A DNA stretch of 42,109 nucleotides from Bythopirellula sp. GTDB lineage: Bacteria; Planctomycetota; Planctomycetia; Pirellulales; Lacipirellulaceae. The translations under genes were made by a program, and so were the position numbers. The notes below the pieces were generated by a model. That model was not told the origin of the DNA, did not search any database, and saw only the letters and a program-made list of their open reading frames with translations. Location: positions 1 to 42,109 of the forward strand of contig JANQQA010000059.1 in the NCBI GenBank assembly GCA_028285205.1, written 5' to 3'. How positions within the stretch are numbered: position 1 is the first letter of the stretch; every line of letters begins with the position of its first letter. Below, piece after piece: positions 32,545 to 42,109 of the stretch.

Positions 32545-33256
32545 TCGCTTCTGCTTTCGATTCTTGTGAGCGGAACTTGGCAAGTAGGTAGCGGGCAACA
32601 ATTGGGAAAACGCCGAGTAGTGCGAAAGCCAACAACAGTTTTGGCGTGAGAATGCCACCGGTGCCCTGCTCGGCGAGTTTTCCCAAGGTCGGTACTGAAG
32701 ATCCGGCGTACACGTAAACTAGTGTGGCTGGTAGCATGCCCAGTTGACTTGCCCACCAAAAAGTCGATGCCTTCATCGGCGTGAGTCCCATGACGGCGTT
32801 GATAACAAAGAACGGAATCGCAGGGATCAGCCGCATGGTGAACAGATAGAACGGTCCCTCTTTGTCGAGCGCTTGGTTGAATTGCTGCAATCGATCCCCG
32901 AACTTGTCTTGAATCGCACCGCGAAACAAGTAGCGACTGAGCAGGAAGGCTATCGTCGCGCCGGCGGTTGATGCGAAGCTGACCAGAATGCTTCCGCGCA
33001 GGAATCCGAAGAACCAAGCATACAACAGCGTGAGCACCGTCGCACCGGGAATCGACAGACCAGTGACCGTGACGTACACCAGATACGCCGACACGTAAGT
33101 CAGCACTGGTTGCTGCTGTTGGTAGTTGCGCAGGGTTTCTTCTTGAGCAGCCAGATAGTCAAGGGAAAGCACCGCGCCAAACTTGAAGTAGCCTACGACG
33201 ATCGCGACGACCACGAGCAGAGCGACGACGAGTTTTTTGCCGCTCTGCAGTTTCAT
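32537..33256 (-). CDS. TVP38/TMEM64 (VTT) family membrane protein
   Basis: This 239-residue protein has an N-terminal helix (LVVALLVVVAIVVGYF) and four to five further hydrophobic segments. It carries the VTT signature block around residues 70-110 (SIPGATVLTLLYAWFFG) and FTMRLIPAIPFFVINAVMG (139-157), the conserved Arg/Pro loops of the DedA/TVP38 superfamily. It is likely an inner-membrane transporter or scramblase-like protein; function in this branch is unproven. Its stop overlaps the ATG of the downstream flavoprotein by 8 bp, so both are in one operon. ATG at 33256 follows AAGGG. Confidence 0.92.
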   Translation of the reverse strand: MKLQSGKKLVVALLVVVAIVVGYFKFGAVLSLDYLAAQEETLRNYQQQQPVLTYVSAYLVYVTVTGLSIPGATVLTLLYAWFFGFLRGSILVSFASTAGATIAFLLSRYLFRGAIQDKFGDRLQQFNQALDKEGPFYLFTMRLIPAIPFFVINAVMGLTPMKASTFWWASQLGMLPATLVYVYAGSSVPTLGKLAEQGTGGILTPKLLLAFALLGVFPIVARYLLAKFRSQESKAEANV

Positions 33257-33440
33257 GGCCCTTATCCGATCCGAGAGATTCGTTGCAATGTTACGGGTGA
33301 GAGGTATCGAACAGCGAAGAACTTACTTGGAATTCGGGGTGAATGATAGCCGTCCGCGCTGACTGCCCCCTAAACCTTGCCCCACGCTCGATGCTATAAT
33401 TGAAGATCTCAACCGCGTCTGTTCAAAAAGGCAAAAGTTC

Positions 33441-34586
33441 ATGGCATCGGTCACACTTGAAGGCATTTCAAAAATCTATCCCGGCGACGTCTATGCCGTG
33501 CGCGATCTCGATCTGGAGATTCACAATGGCGAGTTTCTGGTACTCGTTGGCCCCTCTGGGTGCGGTAAGAGTACCACGCTACGGATGATTGCGGGTCTGG
33601 AGGCAATTTCTGAGGGTACACTGAAAATTGGCGACCGCGTCGTGAACGATGTCCACCCGCGCGACCGTGACATAGCGATGGTTTTTCAGAACTACGCGCT
33701 CTATCCGCACATGACGGTCGAACAGAATATGTCCTTCGCGCTCAGGATGCGGAAGTCTCCCAAGTCCGAAATCAAGGAACGCGTCGCGTGGGCAGCCGAT
33801 CTGTTGGGACTGCAAGACCTGCTGAAACGCAAACCGAAGGCACTCTCAGGTGGTCAGCGCCAGCGTGTCGCACTGGGGAGGGCGATCGTACGAAAGCCAG
33901 CGGTATTCTTGTTCGACGAGCCGCTGTCGAATCTCGACGCGAAACTCCGCGTTGAGACCCGAGCCGAAATCAAACGTCTGCACCGCCAGCTCAACACGAC
34001 GACTATCTACGTCACTCACGACCAGGAAGAAGCGATGACCCTTGGTGATCGGGTGGTGGTGATGTGCGATGGACTCAAGCGGCAGAGCGATTCGCCACTG
34101 GAGACTTATCAGCGCCCGGCGGACAGTTTCGTGGCGAGCTTTCTCGGCATGCCGCCAATGAACTTCTTCGAAGGTACGCTCGAGCAGGCGGACGGGCATT
34201 TGTGGTTCGCCAACGAAGACGCGCGACTCCGCTTGGACGACGCCCCAGTGGAATGGCTCAATGGCGAGAGCCGACGCCCCATCGTCGCGGGGATTCGCCC
34301 CGAGAGTTTCGAGATCACGAATGCCGATGGCGAGACCGCTTCAGCGGTTGCGGCAACGGTGCTGGTTACCGAGCCACTGGGCAGTACGATGGACGTCTAC
34401 CTCGAAACAAAATCAGGAAGACGCATCGTCTGCCGCGTTGCCGCCGCCCATCTGGAAGAAGGCCAAAGCGTCGCCGCGCACGTCGCGCCGCAAGCCATCC
34501 ATCTGTTCGAGCCTAATCAGTCGGGAGCCGCCGGTTCGCCGACGCGTTATGGACGCAGCTTACGAGCGCAGGGAGAGTTGGTCTGA
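33441..34586 (+). CDS. ABC transporter ATP-binding protein (UgpC/MalK type)
   Basis: This 381-residue ATPase has Walker [10 protein letters not shown] (37-45), Q-loop [10 protein letters not shown], signature [14 protein letters not shown] (135-148), Walker B VFLFDEP (155-161) and H-loop His193 (VTHDQEEAM). A C-terminal TOBE-type domain (about 240-360) follows. This layout is typical of MalK/UgpC ATPases for sugar or glycerol-phosphate importers, which energise many permeases in trans. No binding protein or permease is adjacent, so it is an orphan ATPase that may serve several transporters. It converges on the POT gene with only 9 bp between them. It is the only ABC ATPase in the window and is not a TupC. 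Confidence 0.93.
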   Translation: MASVTLEGISKIYPGDVYAVRDLDLEIHNGEFLVLVGPSGCGKSTTLRMIAGLEAISEGTLKIGDRVVNDVHPRDRDIAMVFQNYALYPHMTVEQNMSFALRMRKSPKSEIKERVAWAADLLGLQDLLKRKPKALSGGQRQRVALGRAIVRKPAVFLFDEPLSNLDAKLRVETRAEIKRLHRQLNTTTIYVTHDQEEAMTLGDRVVVMCDGLKRQSDSPLETYQRPADSFVASFLGMPPMNFFEGTLEQADGHLWFANEDARLRLDDAPVEWLNGESRRPIVAGIRPESFEITNADGETASAVAATVLVTEPLGSTMDVYLETKSGRRIVCRVAAAHLEEGQSVAAHVAPQAIHLFEPNQSGAAGSPTRYGRSLRAQGELV

Positions 34587-34595
34587 TTCACGAGG

Positions 34596-36623
34596 CTAGT
34601 CAGCCTCTGACTGTCCATTTTCGTCGTCGGTTTGGATGTAAGATTTTTCTTTGTAGAAGTACGCAACCGGGACAAACAAGACTGCGGTGATCAACACGGT
34701 CATCGTCCAGAATCTAAAGTAGTCCGCACCCTCAAGCGTATCCTGTCCACCGACAGTGATCTCACCATCAATCTTAGTTTCGGGGATGTCCCCCCGAGCT
34801 TTTCTGACCTCCGCTTCTCCTTCTTCGCCACGGATTTCGATGATCCGCCGCTCCAGCCAGTCGTAAGGGGCATTCTGACTCTCAGAACTCTGCGCATCGA
34901 GGTCTGCGCGGCTGACGGCACCAGTCAAGATCACGTCCCACTGAGTCCCCATCTTGGAATCGGCACCTGCTGACGTAATGCGATATTTGTTTCGCGATAG
35001 TAGTTTGTACGCTAACGCTTCACCATTGGAATCACGCATCTCAGCCAACAAGTCTTTTCCTTGCTCGTTATCCGGCAGAATACCGTCGGTCGCGTCCTCG
35101 GCGGATTCAAAGAACGCCTGATCGATCTTTTCTGCTGCTTGTTTCAAAAGATCGTTCTCAGACGTGACAACGTCTTGGAGCTTGAAATAGTCATTGAAGC
35201 TCAACACGATATCGTCGTCCGTGTCGAATTCACCGTCCACGCCGCTCACGCGCACGGATTTGCCCTTCGCATCGGAATCTTCCAATGCAATTTCCTCGGT
35301 TCGAACATTCCAAGATTGAACCGAGGCATCGGTTCCCGACTCAAGCTGCTTCACTTCGCTTGCGATCTGGTTGATACCGGGAATCTGAATGTAATGATTC
35401 ACGCTGCCGGCGAAAATGTTACCCAGCGACACAGAAAACAGCCACACAGCCATCACGACCGACTTCATGCTCTTGGGTGCTTGGGTGTAGGAAAACTCCA
35501 GCCCGGTGATTGAGATCATAATCTCGGCACTGGTGAGGACGACATACGCCCACAGTTGCCATGCAATCGATGGCGTCTCGCCACGGTCGATGCGCATTTG
35601 TGCCATCATGATCAAGGCGAACCCAGCGGCCGCAAAGAACAATCCCACTGAGATCTTACGAATTGGTGTCATCTTCCACACCTTGTCGACGGCCGGATAG
35701 ACTGCGAATTGAAACAGCGGAATCAGAATTAGCACCAAGATTGGATTGACCACTTGGATTTGCGATTCCAACCATTCGACACCAAGGAAATTCCGATCCA
35801 TGTTTTCAGCTTGCAGAACCCAAGACGAACCGGTTTGATCGAACAGGCTCCAAAACACGGCGACAAATGCGTAGATGATGGATAGCTTCAGCAAAGCAAA
35901 TACGCCTTCTTTGCTAAAGGTCTCCTTAAAGAATGACCAACCGCCAGGTGGCACATGGATAAAGACGTGTCGTCCCATCCAGAACATCAACGTCGCGATC
36001 GCCATCAACACACCAGGCACTCCGAACGCGATATGAGGGCCGTACCACTTGAGCAAAATCGGCGTAAGAATCGTCGAGAATGTTGAGCCGAAGTTGATCG
36101 CGAAGTAAAACCACTGAAACACCCGCGACATAAGGTGACTATTCCTGGGGCCGAATTGATCGCCGACGTGAGCCGACACACACGGTTTGATTCCTCCGCT
36201 ACCTAGCGCAATCAGAAACAGCCCGAGGAGTAGCCAACTCGACGGCGTCATGCCCGGTGCTCCCATCAGCGCTAATGCAAGATGGCCCAAACAGTAAACG
36301 ATCGAGAGCCAAAGGATCGTGCGGTATTTACCCAGGAAGATATCAGAGAGAATCGAACCGAGTACTGGGAAGAAGTACGTCCATGCTACAAAGTCATGGT
36401 ACTGCTCGTTGGCGGCAGCCTTACTCATTTCAGCACCAACTTCGCCATCAACCATGTAATGGAGATAGCGCGTCATGAAGATCACAAGGATCGTGCGCAT
36501 GCCGTAAAAGCTGAATCGCTCGGCAGCTTCGTTACCGATGATGTACGGGATACCCTTGGGCATGCCCGTTTCGGTGGCCGACGGTTTTGTCAGGTATTTT
36601 GATTGCGATTCAGCAGTGCTCAT
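34596..36623 (-). CDS. POT-family proton-coupled peptide transporter with large insert
   Basis: This 675-residue member of the proton-dependent oligopeptide transporter family is much longer than the usual 450-550 residues. TM1 has the ExxER-like [11 protein letters not shown] (about 33-43), important for proton coupling. The body has 12-14 predicted helices, with the final helix at about 636-655. Between the last helices lies a hydrophilic insert of about 215 residues (roughly 414-631) that includes [15 protein letters not shown], an acidic, calcium-loop-like motif resembling those of type II pseudopilins. The insert probably faces the periplasm or cytoplasm as a separate domain. It likely imports di- and tripeptides. 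It is downstream of trhO on the same strand. Confidence 0.9.
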   Translation of the reverse strand: MSTAESQSKYLTKPSATETGMPKGIPYIIGNEAAERFSFYGMRTILVIFMTRYLHYMVDGEVGAEMSKAAANEQYHDFVAWTYFFPVLGSILSDIFLGKYRTILWLSIVYCLGHLALALMGAPGMTPSSWLLLGLFLIALGSGGIKPCVSAHVGDQFGPRNSHLMSRVFQWFYFAINFGSTFSTILTPILLKWYGPHIAFGVPGVLMAIATLMFWMGRHVFIHVPPGGWSFFKETFSKEGVFALLKLSIIYAFVAVFWSLFDQTGSSWVLQAENMDRNFLGVEWLESQIQVVNPILVLILIPLFQFAVYPAVDKVWKMTPIRKISVGLFFAAAGFALIMMAQMRIDRGETPSIAWQLWAYVVLTSAEIMISITGLEFSYTQAPKSMKSVVMAVWLFSVSLGNIFAGSVNHYIQIPGINQIASEVKQLESGTDASVQSWNVRTEEIALEDSDAKGKSVRVSGVDGEFDTDDDIVLSFNDYFKLQDVVTSENDLLKQAAEKIDQAFFESAEDATDGILPDNEQGKDLLAEMRDSNGEALAYKLLSRNKYRITSAGADSKMGTQWDVILTGAVSRADLDAQSSESQNAPYDWLERRIIEIRGEEGEAEVRKARGDIPETKIDGEITVGGQDTLEGADYFRFWTMTVLITAVLFVPVAYFYKEKSYIQTDDENGQSEAD

Positions 36624-36696
36624 GCAAATTATTCCGTGCTGGAAACGAGGACAGAAGTTCGCAGCAGTTTACACGATTGGGGCGGGATAGGCAGGA

Positions 36697-37566
36697 TCAA
36701 TCTGTGGACGTCTTGGCGTTTTCCGCCAGTCGTCGTTCCCAGCAATACGGGCATGATTCGCCCGGTACGTAGTGCTCCGACTGCTGCTCGTCGATGGTGA
36801 GCGGAGCCTGGCAGGCGTAGCAGAGCGTCGTTTCGGTTTCCTGCAGGTCGGCGTCCAGAGCCGTGCGTTTGTCGAACACAAAGCAGTCGCCTTCGTAGTG
36901 CGAGCCGCCACACTCCTCGAAATACTTGAGGATGCCGCCCTCAAGCTGATAGACGTCCCGAAAGCCTGCTTGCTCCATGTACGGTCCCGCCTTTTCGCAA
37001 CGAATGCCGCCCGTGCAGAACATCACAATCGGATTCTCCGCAACTTCGGCCGGCAGGTTATCGACGGCTTCGGGGAAGTTGCGGAAGTGATCGAGTCCGA
37101 TCGGCAGGGCGTTCTTGAACGTGCCCAGACGGACTTCGTAGTGGTTGCGTGTGTCCAGCAACGTTAGCGGACGACCCTCGTCGAGCCATTGCTTGAGTTG
37201 GGTCGCAGAGATCTTCTGCGACGGCGCGTTTCGGGGGTCGATCCCGTCGATGCCAAAGGCGATGATCTCTTTCTTCAGCCGCACGAGCATGCGGTTGAAC
37301 GGTTGATGGTCACTGAAGCTCTCCTTGACTTCCAGTGCGCCGATCTCGGGATCTTGCTGCAACCTCTCGAGCAACTGCTCGACAGCGGCGCGAGCCCCCG
37401 CAATGAACAGATTGATTCCCTCGGGGCTGAGCAGAATCGTGCCCCGCAACTTCAAGTTCACACATAACGTGCGTAGCGCTTCGCGCCGCGTTCCAAGTTC
37501 GGTCAGTGGAACGAACTTGTACGCGGCGATGTTGAGGATTTGATTGGAGGTGGCCAGCTCGCTCAT
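36697..37566 (-). CDS. trhO: tRNA uridine(34) hydroxylase TrhO (YceA)
   Basis: This 289-residue rhodanese-type protein has an N-terminal acylphosphatase-like domain (residues 1-100) and a rhodanese domain with active-site Cys184 in [12 protein letters not shown]-terminal zinc-binding segment carries Cys249-x2-Cys252 and Cys272-x2-Cys275 (CYAC...CPYC). TrhO hydroxylates U34 of certain tRNAs to 5-hydroxyuridine. The gene lies 8 bp after the DUF3365 gene's stop and about 70 bp before the POT gene on the same strand, so an operon is possible, though the products look unrelated. ATG at 37566 starts the family N-terminus. Length and motifs are normal. Confidence 0.93.
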   Translation of the reverse strand: MSELATSNQILNIAAYKFVPLTELGTRREALRTLCVNLKLRGTILLSPEGINLFIAGARAAVEQLLERLQQDPEIGALEVKESFSDHQPFNRMLVRLKKEIIAFGIDGIDPRNAPSQKISATQLKQWLDEGRPLTLLDTRNHYEVRLGTFKNALPIGLDHFRNFPEAVDNLPAEVAENPIVMFCTGGIRCEKAGPYMEQAGFRDVYQLEGGILKYFEECGGSHYEGDCFVFDKRTALDADLQETETTLCYACQAPLTIDEQQSEHYVPGESCPYCWERRLAENAKTSTD

Positions 37567-37574
37567 ACGAGCGA

Positions 37575-38921
37575 TTATGGTTGATCGGGCGAGGCGTGAA
37601 AACCGCTCACAGGACGTGCGTCTGCAATTTTCTGACCCTCGGCGTCAGGGTTGTCGTGCCGAGCGAACTCGTAGCTGAACGCTCCCAAGAGTTTGCCAGT
37701 GTTGCCTTGGTGGCACGCCAAGCAGTCCTGGCTCGCCCGCAATGCGCCGAGCATCAGAATGCGATCGTCGCCTTGTTCAGTGACCACATCGGCTTCGGAA
37801 TACAGCTTTGGAAGGCTTGCTTTTTCGAACTCCGTCACGGCGCGATGCTCGAACTGATCAAGTTGATCCATCGCCGGCAGTGAGTCGGCAACGTAGACCC
37901 GCGGTGGAGAGTGCCGCAGTAGACTGACCAGTTCTAACCGCGTCAGCTGCCAATGAGATTCCTCGACTTCTGGCTCACCGCATGAGCGCTGGTTCGCGAG
38001 CGCATGAGCCATGTAAGTGGGACTATGCGATTGAAAGCCGGCAACATGCTGTTTGTCGCGGACGTAGCCGATCTTATCTCGATTCAGAAAATCGAATGCT
38101 ACCCTTTGGTGCAACTTCACCTTTGGCTCAAAACTGCTCTCCCCGAATAAGGTTGCGTCAACCGGAAGCGGCAATTGAACCAGATCAACCGGTTGTGGCT
38201 CCAAGTCTTCGATCCAGATTGTTCGCATTCGCATGTACCCGAAGCCGGCCGCCGCCGCGAACTGGGAGCGGAAGTTCTCATGCAGTTGCGTCAGCGCCCA
38301 TTGTCGCCCATCGTCGTAGCGATCTTCTTGCGTCTGAAGGTTGTTTTGCAACTCTGGCGAGAGTTGCTCCAGAGAAGTCGGCGCGACAATACTGGTCTGG
38401 TCATGGGACTCGGCGTTTTCGAAAGCAAGTCTCTGTTCCAGCGACTCCAACGGATAGTCCACCAGTAGCTGATCGAACTGCCGCCGGACTTTCTGAATTT
38501 CCTCGACACGGAGGTAGTAAGGGACGACTGCGGCCACGATGAGAACGGGTATGACCACCATACGTGGACACTTGATGCCCACGCAAGCGAGGCAGACGAC
38601 GGCATTAATCACCGTATGCAGAATGAGCGTCCCGGCTCCTCCAAGACGAAAATTAACCATCAGATAGAAAATCGAAAACATCAGGCCTGCGGGGACGGCC
38701 AGACCCGCTATCCCTAGCATCGTTTTGGGAGCCTCGGGGCGATAATACCAACCACAGACGCCCACTAAGCACGCCGAGAAAAGGATTGGCAATAAGAAGT
38801 ACGACCCCAGCCAATTTAGTAGTGTTAAGGGGATGCTTAGCAAGGCAATTGCCAGTAGTAGCGTCCGCAGCCGGAAACGGAGCGGAGTAGAACAATTGCC
38901 GACGTTCGCGAGAGTGTCCAT
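37575..38921 (-). CDS. Membrane protein with C-terminal DUF3365-type heme segment
   Basis: This 448-residue protein has an N-terminal basic stretch and four to five hydrophobic helices (about 17-138). A long soluble part (140-448) follows, with a single CLACH heme c motif (Cys400, Cys403, His404) near the end, in a context ([13 protein letters not shown]) resembling DUF3365 redox sensor domains. If exported, the soluble part would be periplasmic and could bind one heme covalently, giving an anchored cytochrome or redox sensor. The number of helices leaves orientation uncertain. A very good AAGGAG precedes the ATG at 38921. trhO follows after 8 bp. Partners such as a kinase are not seen. Confidence 0.75.
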   Translation of the reverse strand: MDTLANVGNCSTPLRFRLRTLLLAIALLSIPLTLLNWLGSYFLLPILFSACLVGVCGWYYRPEAPKTMLGIAGLAVPAGLMFSIFYLMVNFRLGGAGTLILHTVINAVVCLACVGIKCPRMVVIPVLIVAAVVPYYLRVEEIQKVRRQFDQLLVDYPLESLEQRLAFENAESHDQTSIVAPTSLEQLSPELQNNLQTQEDRYDDGRQWALTQLHENFRSQFAAAAGFGYMRMRTIWIEDLEPQPVDLVQLPLPVDATLFGESSFEPKVKLHQRVAFDFLNRDKIGYVRDKQHVAGFQSHSPTYMAHALANQRSCGEPEVEESHWQLTRLELVSLLRHSPPRVYVADSLPAMDQLDQFEHRAVTEFEKASLPKLYSEADVVTEQGDDRILMLGALRASQDCLACHQGNTGKLLGAFSYEFARHDNPDAEGQKIADARPVSGFHASPDQP

Positions 38922-39119
38922 GCGAATCTCCTTGCAATCTCAGAAAAGAATAGCCGTAGCAGGCTTGTGATTTCTATACATCGAGCAAGCAGGAGTAAAC
39001 TCCGCGCATCCCAAGTTTTTTGCGAAAGTCCTTGACCGACGGAGTTGCGATCAGCACGCAGAAAGCAGGCGGTGGAATCTGCCTGGGCCCTCTTTGCTTC
39101 GGTGGTTAAACTAGCAGCC

Positions 39120-40487
39120 ATGAAAACGCACACGCTCTGGATTGGCCCGCTGGTGGCCACATCGCTTCTCTTCGCGCTGATCGAGATGGGTTCAACTCCC
39201 GACATTGCTTGGACGGCCGGGATTACGGCGCTTTGCGCAGTGTGGTGGGTGTTCGAGCCGATCCCAATCCCCGCGACCTCGTTGATTCCGCTGGCGGTGT
39301 TCCCTTTGGTTGGTGTTCTGACGCCGGGGGAAGTTGGCGAGGCGTACGGGGATAAACTGATTCTGCTGCTGCTGGGCGGATTGATGCTCTCGTCGGCGAT
39401 GGAGCGGAGTGGTGCCCATCGCCGCATCGCGCTGTCGATGGTCTCGCTGTTTGGCGGAAACAGTCCGCGTCGATTGGTGCTTGGATTCATGGCCGCGTCG
39501 GCCTGCCTAAGTATGTGGATCTCCAATATGGCGACAACGCTGATGCTCCTGCCCGTCGTATTGGCCGTGTTGGAAGGCGTTGAAGATCGACGCCTGCGCG
39601 TCGCCTTGTTGCTGGGGACCGCGTACGCAGCGAGCGTCGGCGGTGTTGGTACCCCCGTGGGTACTCCACCCAATCTCATTTTCTTTCAGCACTATCACAG
39701 TATTTCCAACACCGACATCGGATTCACGACTTGGATGAGCTGGGGGTTGCCGATTGTGATGCTAATGCTGCCGCTGATGTCGCTTTGGCTCACGCGCGGA
39801 CTGGCCAGTAAGACAACGATCGAGTTACCCGACGTTGGGCGATGGCGTAGCGAAGAGATTCGTACCCTCGGTGTCTTCGCAGTTACCGCCGCACTTTGGA
39901 TCACCCGAGGCGAGCCTTTCGGAGGTTGGAAAGGCTGGTTAGACTTGCCCGCCGCAAACGATGCGAGTGTTGCGCTGATTGCGGTAGTTGTCATGTTCAT
40001 CATTCCGAACGGGCGGGGGGAGAAACTGCTCGACTGGAAGACCGCCTGCGGCATTCCGTGGGGAATCTTGCTGTTGTTCAGCAGCGGGATCGCGATTTCC
40101 AAGGCGTTTCAGAGCTCGGGTCTGAGTGTGATGATTGGTGAACGACTGGCCGATATCGCCCAGCTGCCTCCGCTGCTGATCATTTCGCTAGTGTGTCTGG
40201 CGGTCACTTTCTTAACAGAGTTGACCAGCAATACGGCCACGATTAATTTGCTGATGCCAATCCTCGCTGCCGCCTCGCAAGCTGCCGGAATCGACGGCAA
40301 ACTGCTAATGGTCCCTGCGGCAATCAGCGCGAGTTTTGCCTTCATGCTCCCGGTCGCGACTGGCCCCAACGCCATTATCTTCGGCTCCAATCAGCTCACG
40401 ATCCGCGATATGTCACGTGAGGGCTTCGCACTAAACCTAATCGGAGTCGTCGTGGTGACGACGGTGTGCTACTTCAAGTTTGCTTAG
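39120..40487 (+). CDS. SLC13/DASS-family sodium:dicarboxylate or sulfate symporter
   Basis: This 455-residue protein has about 11 membrane segments. Two Ser-Asn-Thr/Met-type motifs (SNMATTLMLLPVVLAV in the first half and SNTATINLLMPILAAA in the second) form the inverted-repeat substrate and sodium sites of the divalent-anion:Na+ symporter family. The ending MLPVATGPNAIIFGSN is also characteristic. It imports C4-dicarboxylates, citrate or sulfate; the sequence does not decide which. ATG at 39120 is chosen over the upstream open frame because it starts the first helix cleanly. It is divergent from the DUF3365 gene, with about 200 bp between. Confidence 0.93.
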   Translation: MKTHTLWIGPLVATSLLFALIEMGSTPDIAWTAGITALCAVWWVFEPIPIPATSLIPLAVFPLVGVLTPGEVGEAYGDKLILLLLGGLMLSSAMERSGAHRRIALSMVSLFGGNSPRRLVLGFMAASACLSMWISNMATTLMLLPVVLAVLEGVEDRRLRVALLLGTAYAASVGGVGTPVGTPPNLIFFQHYHSISNTDIGFTTWMSWGLPIVMLMLPLMSLWLTRGLASKTTIELPDVGRWRSEEIRTLGVFAVTAALWITRGEPFGGWKGWLDLPAANDASVALIAVVVMFIIPNGRGEKLLDWKTACGIPWGILLLFSSGIAISKAFQSSGLSVMIGERLADIAQLPPLLIISLVCLAVTFLTELTSNTATINLLMPILAAASQAAGIDGKLLMVPAAISASFAFMLPVATGPNAIIFGSNQLTIRDMSREGFALNLIGVVVVTTVCYFKFA

Positions 40488-40568
40488 CTGGAGAGAAACT
40501 GTCGATGCGTCGTGCTTTCCGCTTGAACGTCGCGCCAACACAACAATGACCGTTTCCGTGTCCGGGAC

Positions 40569-41582
40569 CTAGTACCTATTAAGCTGCGACGAACCGACAA
40601 TCACGGGTTCGACCACCCCAACCTCGTCGTCCGAAATTTCTACTTGCACATTCGGTTGTCTCTGGATGAAGAAAGTCCTCTCTCCATCAATAAATTTGCC
40701 GATGTGTGTTCCAACGGGGAACTTGATGGCGAAACTCTCATCGGGGACGTCGCGGTTGACTTCTATAGCTTTCAATCGGTTCCGAATCGAACAGTGGATC
40801 TTTTGATTCGCACCGGCATACAGCTCCGTTTGCGACTTCGCCAGAATCCATCCAGCCTCAGGATCTTCTTGATAGGTCAACACATGTCGGTAATAGGGCT
40901 TGCCTCTCACGAGGGCGACGAAACGAACCGGCAGATAGTCAACCCTGGGGTCGACGGTGATCTCAGAAAATTCTCCATTTGATCGCGGAATGCGTAGCAA
41001 CTTGCATTCTGCGCCTTCGTACAAACAGGCATTCTCATCTAAAGTCATTGCTTTCAGGGTATGATCGGCTGATCTCAACTGCTCAACTGGCTTGATCGAC
41101 AAGACTAACGCCTGGTACCAAGTGTTATTGAACACACTTTCTCCTGGTTCTCTCGGAGGAATAAAGACCTCACCGATTGGCATCGCGATCCCCGGGCCAT
41201 CAAGCAGCGTACTGGACTGCCTGCCGTTGCTCGCCCAATAGCTATTGCGGATCACTACATCCTGTTTCTCACCATGCCATCGCTCTCCTTCAGACCGTAG
41301 TGCGAATCTTTCTGCCGCCTCCAAGAGCAGCTGAACCGTCCGTTGCTGCGTTACCAGTCGTTCCGGGGAATCGTCTTTGGCGCCTTCGCCAAAACCAAAG
41401 GGGTCATTGCCAACAGTTTCTGTGATCTCCTGCTCGTAACGGCAATCTAACGAGCGGATCTTTTCAGTGTGCGATTTCCAAGCCTGTTCTATTTGCTCTA
41501 TTGTGACTGCACTTGTGACATCGACGAACGCAGCCGCCATGAGCAAGAGCGACAGCATGAAATGTCTAATGGGCCACATCAT
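40569..41582 (-). CDS. Secreted LolA/outer-membrane lipoprotein-sorting-like protein
   Basis: This 337-residue exported protein has a signal peptide (RHFMLSLLLMAAAFVDVTSA) and an extended, mostly beta-strand body with no catalytic motif seen. The overall layout, starting with a helix (VTIEQIEQAWKSHTEKIRSLDCRYEQEI) then alternating strands, resembles the large planctomycete family related to LolA/LppX, which may bind lipids or lipoproteins. That relationship is from general appearance only. A perfect AGGAGG precedes a double ATG at 41582/41579. It converges on the SLC13 gene. No partner is indicated by context. Confidence 0.7.
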   Translation of the reverse strand: MMWPIRHFMLSLLLMAAAFVDVTSAVTIEQIEQAWKSHTEKIRSLDCRYEQEITETVGNDPFGFGEGAKDDSPERLVTQQRTVQLLLEAAERFALRSEGERWHGEKQDVVIRNSYWASNGRQSSTLLDGPGIAMPIGEVFIPPREPGESVFNNTWYQALVLSIKPVEQLRSADHTLKAMTLDENACLYEGAECKLLRIPRSNGEFSEITVDPRVDYLPVRFVALVRGKPYYRHVLTYQEDPEAGWILAKSQTELYAGANQKIHCSIRNRLKAIEVNRDVPDESFAIKFPVGTHIGKFIDGERTFFIQRQPNVQVEISDDEVGVVEPVIVGSSQLNRY

Positions 41583-42109
41583 AATACCTCCTCGAATTCC
41601 AAGGTTTGCTACGTTCCGAAATAGCTGATAGGGATTGTAATGCGTGTGTTCTTACCACCGCGACACCGAATCTACGACAAAGGCGGCACGATAATCCGAA
41701 CCTTGTCCCTCGACCTCGTAATCGGTGACTGTATCACTTGTCGACGAGTCGAGGCAAATCCGAGCTGAAATACCGCTGGATTTGCTAGTCGTTGCCATGC
41801 GCCTCACGAGATTTCGTCACTTGCGTTCGACACCAGAACTTGGCTTGCTCAGTCTCTTCACCTGGGCGATCACACAAAAACGACCGCGCCCGTTCAACCC
41901 GGAGGGCCTTCAGCGATCAGCTGGTGGTCGAGCGAAGCGAACACCGACGGGATCGCAGGGCGGATGTTTGGGACTATCGACCGAAAATCCCGCCGAATGC
42001 GGCCCGGCTGGTTTTGCACAACGAGGCGAACTCCATTTCGTCAAGCAAAACTGTGCGCCGAATCACTTGTTTTTCGGCTTCCGGTCGCCAGTAAGCGCAA
42101 GCAAAACTC
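41583..42109. other. 3' end of window, no gene recognised
   Basis: This stretch presumably carries the promoter of the LolA-like gene. A 100-residue plus-strand frame (41792-42094) has no domain or composition typical of a protein and is not called. GCAAATCC and its complement GGATTTGC occur near 41754-41761 and 41778-41785. No other structure was identified. Confidence 0.4.

Noticed and set aside
33441..34586. Treating the ABC ATPase as the missing TupC
   Set aside because: It has the long C-terminal TOBE domain of the MalK/UgpC group, and lies 23 kb away with no link to tupAB.
38837..39679. 280-codon minus-strand frame over the SLC13 gene and the end of the DUF3365 gene
   Set aside because: Overlaps two supported genes in other frames; composition is low-complexity and not protein-like.
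41792..42094. 100-codon plus-strand frame at the window end
   Set aside because: Arg/Ser-rich low-quality composition and no domain; cannot be told from chance.

Overview
The window looks like chromosomal DNA of a planctomycete, probably of the Pirellulales/Rhodopirellula type. The evidence is PEP-CTERM and dockerin-type secreted proteins, a TAT-exported Gfo/Idh/MocA oxidoreductase, SUMF1-type and FG-GAP/VCBS secreted proteins, a DUF3365-type cytochrome-like membrane protein, moderately high GC, loosely packed genes and many short intergenic inverted repeats. No rRNA, tRNA, complete insertion sequence, CRISPR array or phage block was recognised. The assignment rests on gene content, since no database was searched.

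Layout. 1-9,000 holds mostly secreted or unknown proteins: a triple-CARDB protein, a small membrane protein, an unknown soluble protein, two PEP-CTERM proteins, a small zinc-ribbon protein behind palindromic sites, a thioredoxin-fold lipoprotein and an FG-GAP repeat protein. 9,000-23,000 is the centrepiece, a C1/tungstopterin island. It contains tungstate uptake (tupB, tupA, minus strand), then on the plus strand a MoaD-like protein, an AOR-family tungsten aldehyde oxidoreductase, a Fae homologue, and formylmethanofuran dehydrogenase-type subunits D, B and A. Then come mobA (minus), fwdC and an acyltransferase (plus), a DUF2283-like protein and moeA (minus), and a second fwdB (plus). 23,000-26,300 holds a SUMF1-domain protein and a TAT-signal Gfo/Idh/MocA oxidoreductase closed by a clear terminator. 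26,300-33,300 is a minus-strand run: aldehyde dehydrogenase, PhoH/PIN ATPase, acetolactate synthase-type ThDP enzyme, and a translationally coupled TVP38 protein plus mercuric-reductase-like flavoprotein. 33,400-42,109 holds a MalK/UgpC-type ABC ATPase, a POT transporter with a large insert, the tRNA hydroxylase TrhO, a DUF3365-type protein, an SLC13 transporter and a secreted LolA-like protein.

How the genes work together. Uptake of tungstate (TupA/B), cofactor steps (MoaD-like sulfur carrier, MoeA metal insertion, MobA guanylylation) and pterin-dependent apoenzymes (AOR, FwdB x2 with FwdD) are encoded side by side. They are interleaved with the pterin- and furan-dependent C1 genes (Fae homologue, FwdA, FwdC). 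The notable feature is that both FwdB proteins keep the iron-sulfur and metal-ligand cysteines, and that a stand-alone FwdD is present. This suggests a redox-active, metal-dependent formyl-MFR dehydrogenase in a bacterium, and not only the cofactor-free formyltransferase/hydrolase (Fhc) complex known from methylotrophs. The Fae homologue has Glu where the catalytic His of Methylorubrum Fae is expected. Ftr, Mch, MtdB/C, the methanofuran-type pathway, TupC and MoaE are not in the window. At least six short inverted-repeat elements of several families lie in the gaps of this island.
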